From Woeseia sp. (lineage in GTDB: Bacteria; Pseudomonadota; Gammaproteobacteria; Steroidobacterales; Woeseiaceae), in NCBI GenBank assembly GCA_018701055.1, contig JABIUH010000460.1:1-14579 (forward strand): a stretch of 14,579 bases of DNA. The letters are read 5' to 3'. This document shows positions 7,021 through 12,982 of the stretch, in pieces. A program made the position numbers and the translations under genes. The notes below the pieces were generated by a model. That model was not told where the DNA came from. It saw only the letters and a program-made list of their open reading frames with translations, and did not search any database. The first letter of the stretch is position 1; each line of letters opens with the position of its first letter.

Positions 7021-8263
7021 TGGGTTTGTTCCTTATCGGGTGCTGCTTCAATGTCGGCATATCTTTGTCGCCTCGACCAGAATTCCCGATCAGTATGCGC
7101 TTGCCTGGATTCTTGGCTGCCCATTCACTCGCCGCAGCGTACGCGTGTGCCGTTTCAAGTGCAGTCAATATGCCTTCGGTTTCGCATAGGTCTTCAAGCG
7201 CTGCCAATGCCGCCTGATCTCCTGCGGCGACATAGGTCACCCGACCGATGGCTTGCAGTAAAGCATGTTCCGGACCAACGCCAGAGTAGTCGAGACCTGC
7301 GGAGATCGAATGCGTTTCCCGCACATTACCGTTTTCATCCTGCAAGATGATGGAATAGCTGCCTTGTAAAACGCCGGGCGTACCTGTCGCGAGCGTCGCC
7401 GCGTTTTGCCCCAACCCATCGCCAGTGCCACCCGCTTCAACACCGATCAATTCGATTTCGGCATCACCCAACAGAGGATAAAAGAGCCCAATAGCGTTGG
7501 ATCCACCCCCTACACAGGCGAATGCGGCATCAGGCAACCCGCCCGCTTGAGCAATAATCTGTTCGCGCGCCTCTTGGCCGATAACGGATTGCAGTTCGCG
7601 TACGAGGTAGGGATAGGGATGTGCGCCGACAGCCGAACCAATAAGGTAGTAAGTTCCTTCGGGATCGGTCACCCATTCACGCAACGCTTCATCGATCGCG
7701 GCACGTAGGGTTTTGTCACCCGTTTCTACCGGAAAAACCTCGGCGCCCAAGCGAAGCATACGATCAACATTCGGTGCTTGACGCTCGATGTCGACCGCAC
7801 CCATGTAGACCCGACACGGCAACCCAACACGAGCGCATGCGGCGGCAGAAGCGACGCCATGTTGCCCAGCGCCTGTTTCAGCAATGATTCTTTTCGCACC
7901 GAGCCGTTTCGCCAACAACGCTTGTCCGATAGCGTTGTTAATTTTGTGTGCACCCGTATGAGCGAGATCTTCACGCTTTAGCCAAACCTCAGCGCCCCAG
8001 CGTTCCGATAATCTTGGCGCGAACGTCAGTGCCGTTGGGCGACCCACCCAATTTTTTAGCTCAGAGCGAAACTCTTTCTGAAAGTCATCCGTGTGCAGAT
8101 GATCAGCGATTCCCTGTTCCAGACGCTCAAAGGCCGGCACCAGCGTTTCTGGAACATATCGACCGCCGTACGGACCGAATCGACCTCTAGCGTCGGGCAG
8201 CTTGCCTGCGATCGATGCTTTTAGAAGCTCGCTGGCTTCATCAGCGCTTAAAACCACACTCAT
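7007..8263 (-). CDS. trpB: Tryptophan synthase beta subunit
   Basis: TrpB (418 residues, slightly longer than the usual ~400) condenses indole with serine using PLP. The PLP lysine is Lys97 in 'HTGAHKINNAIGQ'. Also present are 'ETGAGQHGVASA' (general E-T-G-A-G-Q-H motif), the phosphate-binding 'GGGSNAIG' and the C-terminal 'GNSGRGDKD'. The extra length is an N-terminal extension of ~20 residues before 'GRFGPYGGRYVPE' and a short tail after 'GDKDMPTL'. The ATG at 8263 has AAGGA 7 nt upstream. It is separated from trpF by about 31 nt, the largest gap inside the operon, and overlaps trpA by 14 nt. This is the TrpB1 type that works with TrpA. Confidence 0.97.
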   Translation of the reverse strand: MSVVLSADEASELLKASIAGKLPDARGRFGPYGGRYVPETLVPAFERLEQGIADHLHTDDFQKEFRSELKNWVGRPTALTFAPRLSERWGAEVWLKREDLAHTGAHKINNAIGQALLAKRLGAKRIIAETGAGQHGVASAAACARVGLPCRVYMGAVDIERQAPNVDRMLRLGAEVFPVETGDKTLRAAIDEALREWVTDPEGTYYLIGSAVGAHPYPYLVRELQSVIGQEAREQIIAQAGGLPDAAFACVGGGSNAIGLFYPLLGDAEIELIGVEAGGTGDGLGQNAATLATGTPGVLQGSYSIILQDENGNVRETHSISAGLDYSGVGPEHALLQAIGRVTYVAAGDQAALAALEDLCETEGILTALETAHAYAAASEWAAKNPGKRILIGNSGRGDKDMPTLKQHPIRNKPNAAT

Positions 8264-8294
8264 TGTTTATTCCTTGGCAATCTCTGATCAAATA

Positions 8295-8885
8295 TTAGCA
8301 GCGGTGTGCCGCAGCGGTAAAAGCCGCGATCTTAGCGGCATCCTTCTTCCCCGGTGATGACTCAACAGCACTCGACACGTCCACCCCGAAAGGTCGCACC
8401 TGTAAAATCGCATCGCCTACATTTTCGATACTTAAGCCCCCGGCCAATATCATTTGGCCACGTTTGGCAATGTTCGCCGCCCGACTCCAGTCGACCGTTT
8501 GACCGTGGCCACTTTTTCGTCCTTCGTATACATACGTCTCCGGCAATGCCGTTTCATCGTCCACTGAACCCTCGCGATACACCGGCCATTGCTCGACTCC
8601 TTGTGCAACTGACAAATAGGCAAAATCGTCACTGTCTGTCTGCAACACATCAGGCTGGAACACTTCCTCCACTTCTTGCCACAACGAAGCCTCAGGGTGC
8701 AGCATGACTGCAATGCGGCGAATATGTTTTGGAATGTCGCTGGCAAGCGTCCTGGCTTCCGCGGGAGTAACATTGCGTGGAGACTTTTCAAAGAATACGA
8801 AGCCAATTGCATCGACATTGGCCGCAACGGCGGCTTCCACGGCTGCGGAATCCGTCATGCCGCAAACTTTCACCATCACCGTCAT
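8295..8885 (-). CDS. trpF: Phosphoribosylanthranilate isomerase
   Basis: TrpF (196 residues) converts N-(5'-phosphoribosyl)anthranilate to the carboxyphenylamino-deoxyribulose phosphate used by TrpC. 'VKVCGMTD' carries the catalytic Cys8 and 'FVFFEKSPRNV' is family-typical. The general-acid region reads 'TYVYEGRKSGHGQTVDW', so Glu121 stands where many family members have Asp; 'LQTDS' replaces the common 'xQLHG'. Both fit a subtype I associate with Xanthomonadales. I place the start at the ATG at 8885, which overlaps the trpC stop as ATGA; the frame is open further upstream to 8987 but that part lies within trpC and shows no TrpF sequence. A second ATG three codons on is also possible. Confidence 0.95.
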   Translation of the reverse strand: MTVMVKVCGMTDSAAVEAAVAANVDAIGFVFFEKSPRNVTPAEARTLASDIPKHIRRIAVMLHPEASLWQEVEEVFQPDVLQTDSDDFAYLSVAQGVEQWPVYREGSVDDETALPETYVYEGRKSGHGQTVDWSRAANIAKRGQMILAGGLSIENVGDAILQVRPFGVDVSSAVESSPGKKDAAKIAAFTAAAHRC

Positions 8886-9697
8886 GCCGCGTGCGCTCGT
8901 CCGGCCTGCAGCATGTCGCTCACTAACTTTCCCGGATCTTCGGCGCGCATCAAAGCCGTGCCAACCAATGCTGCAGCGTAACCCCACTGCGTGACGCGAG
9001 AAGCATCTTCAGCAGTGTGTTGCCCGCTCTCGGCGACGCACACGACTCCGCCCGGAAGTTTCTTCGCAAACCGCTCAAGCCGGTTAGCATCAACTTTCAA
9101 GGTGCGCAGATCGCGAGTATTAACGCCCAGTAACAACTTGTGTTTTTCTGCTTGTTCGCGATAGTCCGAACGATTCAACAACACAACTGATCGTTCCAGA
9201 TCGTCTTCATCGAACGCTTCAAGCAATACGAATAGATTGTGTTCAAAAGCGCAGTCCAACATGCTCGCGAGCGCTGTGTCGCTGAGCATTGCAGCGATCA
9301 GTAACACGCCACTCGCACCCGCTACCTTCGCTTCAATAATTTGGACAACGTCAACCAAAAAATCTTTGCGCATAACCGGCGTTGAGGTCGCGGAAATTGC
9401 TTCAACAACTTCTTCGAGATGCCAAAGCTCACCGTCAAACTTGTCCGGTTCTGTCAGCACGGAAATTGCCGCGGCACCCGCTTCCGCATAGGTGAGCGCG
9501 CGCAACACGCGACTGCCCGCGTTCGTCGCCAGTTCACCCTCAGCCGGCGAGCGGTTTTTTATTTCGGCAATAAGATCAAAGGTGCTGAGCCTTAAAGCGT
9601 GCACAGGTTTATCGAGATCTTTCGCAGTCACCGTTCGCGATGTCGCGGCGGCCCGAGCCGCACTGCTTACCGCCATTTCTTTCAGAAAATCGCCCAT
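8882..9697 (-). CDS. trpC: Indole-3-glycerol phosphate synthase
   Basis: A monofunctional TrpC of 271 residues with a TIM-barrel fold, closing the indole ring with loss of CO2 and water. The catalytic set is complete: Glu45 and Lys47 ('LIAEIKNRSPAEG'), Lys111 ('VMRKDFLVD'), Glu160 ('LLEAFDE'), Asn193 ('GVNTRDLRTL') and Glu223-Ser224 ('VAESGQ'). Its ATG shares one base with the trpD stop (TGATG, 9699-9695) and no good ribosome site precedes it, so it should be translated by coupling. Its stop overlaps the trpF start. In E. coli TrpC and TrpF are fused; here they are separate proteins. Confidence 0.97.
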   Translation of the reverse strand: MGDFLKEMAVSSAARAAATSRTVTAKDLDKPVHALRLSTFDLIAEIKNRSPAEGELATNAGSRVLRALTYAEAGAAAISVLTEPDKFDGELWHLEEVVEAISATSTPVMRKDFLVDVVQIIEAKVAGASGVLLIAAMLSDTALASMLDCAFEHNLFVLLEAFDEDDLERSVVLLNRSDYREQAEKHKLLLGVNTRDLRTLKVDANRLERFAKKLPGGVVCVAESGQHTAEDASRVTQWGYAAALVGTALMRAEDPGKLVSDMLQAGRAHAA

Positions 9698-10722
9698 CAG
9701 GCTGAAAAATGCTGCCGAAAGTCATCGAGAAATTTCGCTGCGTCGCCATTGTCTAGTGCTGCAGTCGCCTGTGCGACACCGTCATGCAGATCACTCGCAA
9801 TGGCCACGACTTCTAGCACCAGCGAAGTGCCCATTACCAATGCATCTCGGTGCGCGCCCTGGTCTTCACCGGTTAAAACACGCGCTAATTCCTTTGCATT
9901 ATGAGCAGCATCCGCACCCCGCAGTGCATCCGGTTTACAGCGTTGTAAGCCGTAGTCTTCGGGAGATCGGCTGGATTCTGCAACGGACCCCGGGCGAACA
10001 TCGTAAAGCACGAAATCTCCAGCAGGCGTTGCCTCATCCCAGCCTGGTTCGCCGTGCACAACAAACGCGCGCTCAATCGGCATTCCTGCCAGGGTGTCAG
10101 CCATCAATTTGGCGGCATCGGAACTAAATGCACCGATCAATTGATACGGTGGTGCCGCTGGATTGGTCAACGGACCAAGGACGTTGAACACTGTCCTGAC
10201 GCCGAGCGCGCCGCGAACCGGCATGATGGCCTTCATCGCCGGGTGATAGGTGGGCGCGAACAGAAATGTGAAATTAAGTGCTGCCAGACAATCAATGCTG
10301 GCCGCCTCATTGAGCGGCAACGGCATGCCGAGACATTCCAACAAGTCGGCGCTGCCGGACTTGCTGGAAATGGAACGATTGCCATGTTTGACGACGCGGG
10401 CACCCGCTGCTGCTGCCAGCAATCCGGTTCCAGTAGAAAGATTGAGGCTGCCTGAGCCATCTCCGCCGGTACCAACGGTATCGACTGTTGGCGGACCGTC
10501 GGGAATAGCCGGGTGTATCGCAAGTTCGCGCATGGCCGTAGCAAAACCTCGAATTTCGTCCGCAGTCTCTCCTTTGGCACGCAATGCCGCGAGCAATGCG
10601 CCTGCCAACGCCGGCACAAGATCACCGCCCGCCAGATCATGCATTAGCGCCGCCGACTCCGATTCGCTCAGTGAGTTACCGTTGAGCAGGTCATCAAGGA
10701 CTTTCGAATAGTTTCTAGGCAT
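9697..10722 (-). CDS. trpD: Anthranilate phosphoribosyltransferase
   Basis: TrpD (341 residues, usual length) joins anthranilate to PRPP. The PRPP/Mg site 'GTGGDGSGSLNLST' is at residues 84-97, 'KHGNRSISSKSGSADLLE' at 112-129, followed by 'FAPTYHPAMK' and 'RTVFNVLGPLTNP'. The domain is not fused to the TrpG glutaminase, unlike in enterobacteria. The ATG at 10722 overlaps the end of trpG by 8 nt, and the stop shares one base with the trpC start. Confidence 0.97.
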   Translation of the reverse strand: MPRNYSKVLDDLLNGNSLSESESAALMHDLAGGDLVPALAGALLAALRAKGETADEIRGFATAMRELAIHPAIPDGPPTVDTVGTGGDGSGSLNLSTGTGLLAAAAGARVVKHGNRSISSKSGSADLLECLGMPLPLNEAASIDCLAALNFTFLFAPTYHPAMKAIMPVRGALGVRTVFNVLGPLTNPAAPPYQLIGAFSSDAAKLMADTLAGMPIERAFVVHGEPGWDEATPAGDFVLYDVRPGSVAESSRSPEDYGLQRCKPDALRGADAAHNAKELARVLTGEDQGAHRDALVMGTSLVLEVVAIASDLHDGVAQATAALDNGDAAKFLDDFRQHFSA

Positions 10723-11302
10723 TAATCTTCATCCGCATGAAGTTCTCCATCAACATGTCACCTTCCGGCGTTAGGATACTTTCCGGGTGAAACTGCACAC
10801 CCTCAAGCGCTAACGCCTGATGACGTACCCCCATAATTTCGCCGCGCGCTGTTTGTGCTGTAACGATAAGCTCTACCGGCAATGTTGCATCATCCACACA
10901 TAATGAATGGTACCGACCGGCCTCAAAAGGGCTGGGCAATCGCTCGAATAACGCACTCCCGTCGTGGGTGACCGCAGAGGTCTTGCCATGCATCAATCGC
11001 TCCGCGCGAACAATGTTCCCGCCAAACGACTGCACCAAACATTGATGTCCAAGACAAACCCCCAGAACCGGCGTTTTATCCGCGAACGCATTGATCATGG
11101 CCACTGACACTCCCGCATTATCGGGTTTTCCAGGGCCGGGCGATATAACCAGGTGCGTGGCATCAAGTGTTAGCGCCGTCGCAACATCAAGCATGTCGTT
11201 ACGATAAACCATAACGTCTGCGCCGAGCGCCGCGAATGCCTGTACGAGGTTATAGGTAAAGGAGTCATAGTTATCAATCAGGAGAATGCGTGCCTGACTC
11301 AT
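10715..11302 (-). CDS. trpG: Anthranilate synthase, glutamine amidotransferase subunit
   Basis: A class I glutamine amidotransferase of 195 residues that supplies ammonia to TrpE. The triad is Cys83 ('GVCLGHQ'), His171 and Glu173 ('VQFHPESILTPEG'). The N-terminal 'LLIDNYDSFTYNL' and oxyanion 'ISPGPGKP' motifs are present. The 'SILTPEG' ending is shared with PabA, so the protein might also serve folate synthesis; the position between trpE and trpD makes TrpG the primary call. The ATG overlaps the trpE stop as ATGA (11302-11299), with GGAG about 7 nt upstream. Confidence 0.96.
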   Translation of the reverse strand: MSQARILLIDNYDSFTYNLVQAFAALGADVMVYRNDMLDVATALTLDATHLVISPGPGKPDNAGVSVAMINAFADKTPVLGVCLGHQCLVQSFGGNIVRAERLMHGKTSAVTHDGSALFERLPSPFEAGRYHSLCVDDATLPVELIVTAQTARGEIMGVRHQALALEGVQFHPESILTPEGDMLMENFMRMKINA

Positions 11303-12684
11303 AGTCCTTCTCCAGCTATTTCCAGCGCGTTTCTCAAAACCGCACTCTTCGCGAGTACTTCTTTGTATTCCTTAACGGGCTGACTATCGGCAACGATGCC
11401 GGCGCCTGCCTGAAAACTATACTCATCGCCATTGAATACCAACGTTCGAATGGTAATTGCCTGATCCATGTCGCCGTTGACACCAAAATAGCCAGCGGTA
11501 CCGGCATAGAGTCCTCGCCCGGTCGCTTCCATTTCTTCAATAATTTCCATCGCGCGCACCTTGGGTGCGCCAACTAAAGTGCCGGCCGGAAAACTCGCGG
11601 CAAATAAATCGAAAGCGTCGTGTTGAGGCGCAAGCTCACCCTGCACACCGCTGACGATATGCATTACATGACTGTAACGCTCAATCGCGCGGTACGGATC
11701 GACGTTGATTGTTCCCGGCACCGCGACTCTTCCCAGATCATTGCGCGCGAGATCGACCAACATCACATGCTCCGCGGACTCTTTGGGATCGGCAAGAAGA
11801 TCTTCTTCATTTTTAAGATCTTCGCGAATGTTCGCACCACGCGGAACCGTACCGGCAATTGGACGCAGCGACGCTTGGCCGCCGTGTAGTCGAACCAGCG
11901 CTTCAGGCGAAGATCCTGCAACCTTCAAATCACCGAAATCGAAAAAGAACATGTAGGGCGACGGATTCAGCAACCGTAGCGCGCGGTACACCTCAAACGG
12001 CGAGGCATTGCTGCGGCCTTTGAACAACACAGATAAAACAATTTGGTAAATGTCACCTGACGAAATGTACTCTTTGCAGGCCTGTACACGATCTCCATAG
12101 TCATCTTGGGACATACCCGCCGCTGCCGCTGAGATTGAAATCTCCGCTGCTGAAACCGGTACTGCACCCCGCAACAGACGCATGACCTCTTTTCGTAAAC
12201 TCGCGCGTTCTGCTTCGGGCCCGTCATGGAGCAACGCGACTCGGCGCGTCAGGTGGTCAAACACCAGCACAGACGACGTCGCACAAAATGCTGCGTCAGG
12301 AATTCTTGCTTGCGGTTGTGTCGCATGGGGAAGTCTTTCGAACAATCGCACAACGTCGTAGCCGGAAACACCGACAAGTCCGCCCGCAAATGGCAACCCT
12401 TCTACCTCCGGTTTTGGTCGAGGGGCTAAAGCCAACCCCTGTCTAAGCGCGTCGAGGTATTCGTGTTGGTTCTTTGGCCGCGGTAGGATTTGTGTACCGA
12501 TACTCAGGCCCTTCTGGTCAAGCGTTAGCTCTAGCGCATCGCCAAACCCCAAAAACGAATAACGTGCCAGGCGCTCACCGCCTTCGACACTTTCCAACAG
12601 ATAGCGAGGCTGAAGCGCCGCAAGCTTCAGCCAGGCCGATACCGGTGTGTCCAGATCTGCCGCAATGTCAAAAGGTGGTTTCAT
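11299..12684 (-). CDS. trpE: Anthranilate synthase component I
   Basis: TrpE (461 residues, on the short side for the family) makes anthranilate from chorismate and is the committed, feedback-inhibited step. The tryptophan-binding 'LLES' motif is at residues 29-32. The chorismate-binding core shows 'PIAGT' (275-279), 'LVDLARNDLG' (309-318), 'FPAGTLVGAPKVRAMEI' (365-381) and 'GAGIVADS' (427-434). In the conserved 'VVLSQRF' region this protein reads 'IVLSVLF' (215-221), losing the usual Gln-Arg. The ATG at 12684 follows six A residues and has no Shine-Dalgarno sequence, but a small upstream frame ends on it as ATGA. The gene follows the trp attenuator by about 110 nt. Confidence 0.96.
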   Translation of the reverse strand: MKPPFDIAADLDTPVSAWLKLAALQPRYLLESVEGGERLARYSFLGFGDALELTLDQKGLSIGTQILPRPKNQHEYLDALRQGLALAPRPKPEVEGLPFAGGLVGVSGYDVVRLFERLPHATQPQARIPDAAFCATSSVLVFDHLTRRVALLHDGPEAERASLRKEVMRLLRGAVPVSAAEISISAAAAGMSQDDYGDRVQACKEYISSGDIYQIVLSVLFKGRSNASPFEVYRALRLLNPSPYMFFFDFGDLKVAGSSPEALVRLHGGQASLRPIAGTVPRGANIREDLKNEEDLLADPKESAEHVMLVDLARNDLGRVAVPGTINVDPYRAIERYSHVMHIVSGVQGELAPQHDAFDLFAASFPAGTLVGAPKVRAMEIIEEMEATGRGLYAGTAGYFGVNGDMDQAITIRTLVFNGDEYSFQAGAGIVADSQPVKEYKEVLAKSAVLRNALEIAGEGL

Positions 12685-12743
12685 TTTTTTGCTAATTGAC
12701 CCGTATTTTGTCTATTTCGATCTGAGCACGTAAGTCCATGCAT
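12681..12743 (-). CDS. Possible small coupling ORF between attenuator and trpE
   Basis: A 20-codon frame starts at ATG 12743-12741 with GGGAG about 8 nt upstream and stops with TGA at 12683-12681, overlapping the trpE ATG as ATGA. It reads MHGLTCSDRNRQ followed by NTGQLAKK. The same frame is open back to an ATG at 12791 just after the terminator T-tract, giving 36 codons, but that ATG has no ribosome site. Because trpE itself has none, translation of this ORF could deliver ribosomes to trpE. It has no recognisable domain and chance is a real alternative. Confidence 0.3.
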   Translation of the reverse strand: MHGLTCSDRNRQNTGQLAKK

Positions 12744-12797
12744 AAGCGCCACTCCCGGACGTCCTGTCCTTAGCGACATAAATGCGTCCATGCATAA
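12734..12797. repeat. 12-bp direct repeat between terminator and trpE
   Basis: GTCCATGCATAA occurs at 12734-12745 and again at 12786-12797, 52 bp apart start to start. The core ATGCAT is itself a palindrome. The space between holds GGACGTCC, another 8-bp palindrome (12757-12764). Possible readings are paired protein-binding sites, ends of a small dispersed element, or coincidence. Confidence 0.5.
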
Positions 12798-12836
12798 AAA
12801 AACCCGTCTGCACTGCTGAGGTGGAGACGGGTTTTT
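12796..12836 (-). terminator. Intrinsic terminator of the trp attenuator
   Basis: In minus-strand sense AAAAACCCGTCT (12836-12825) pairs perfectly with AGACGGGTTTTT (12809-12798) around a 15-nt loop, and the T-tract continues to seven T (12802-12796). It follows the leader-peptide stop by 22 nt and precedes trpE by about 110 nt, the geometry of a classical amino-acid attenuator. The 12-bp arms also make it weakly bidirectional. Confidence 0.93.
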
Positions 12837-12877
12837 GGTGTCTGTGTTTTTTTAAACGCTAGTCAGCCGCCCGTTCC
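12823..12877 (-). promoter_or_regulatory. Candidate trp antiterminator pairing
   Basis: In minus-strand sense GGAACGGG (12877-12870), inside the end of the leader-peptide ORF, can pair with CCCGTCTCC (12831-12823) as eight base pairs with one bulged C. That segment overlaps the 5' arm of the terminator, so the two structures exclude each other. A ribosome stalled at the three Trp codons (12897-12889) would leave GGAACGGG free and favour read-through. TTCC just upstream can pair with GGAA as a competing hairpin when the ribosome moves on. Pairings were found by eye, without energy calculation. Confidence 0.7.
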
Positions 12878-12927
12878 TTGTGGGGAAGCCACCACCAGTT
12901 TTGATTGACAATGAGGTTTGCGTTCAT
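12859..12927 (-). CDS. trpL: trp operon leader peptide with three consecutive Trp codons
   Basis: A 22-codon ORF, too short for usual gene finding, starts with ATG at 12927-12925 and ends with TAG at 12861-12859. It begins MNANLIVNQN, then has Trp11-Trp12-Trp13 (TGG TGG TGG, 12897-12889), then LPHKERAAD. Three Trp in 22 residues, a following antiterminator/terminator pair and trpE downstream leave little doubt that this is the attenuation leader peptide. The ribosome stalls here when charged tRNA-Trp is scarce. The ribosome site is modest: AGGGA about 10 nt upstream or CAGG close to the start. Confidence 0.92.
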   Translation of the reverse strand: MNANLIVNQNWWWLPHKERAAD

Positions 12928-12933
12928 TGCCTG

Positions 12934-12962
12934 AGTATCCCTGCGCAGTATGCGATCGTCAA
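12934..12962 (-). promoter_or_regulatory. Candidate sigma-70 promoter of the trp operon
   Basis: In minus-strand sense TTGACG (12962-12957, 5/6 match) and GATACT (12939-12934, 4/6 match) are 17 nt apart. The spacing is ideal, but transcription would begin at or within a base or two of the trpL ATG, leaving no room for a ribosome site. Either the leader peptide is translated leaderless or the real promoter lies further upstream, near the end of the permease gene. No TrpR-like operator (CTAG-rich palindrome) overlaps it. Confidence 0.35.
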
Positions 12963-12982
12963 GCTCAAAGCACGAATTCCAT

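Noticed and set aside
8886..8987. N-terminal extension of TrpF to a start at 8987
   Set aside because: It lies wholly inside the trpC reading frame, shows no TrpF-like sequence, and the ATGA overlap at 8885 is a better start.
12850..12982. TrpR operator upstream of the trp operon
   Set aside because: No CTAG-centred palindrome overlaps the promoter; the single CTAG near 12859 is the leader-peptide stop context without symmetry.
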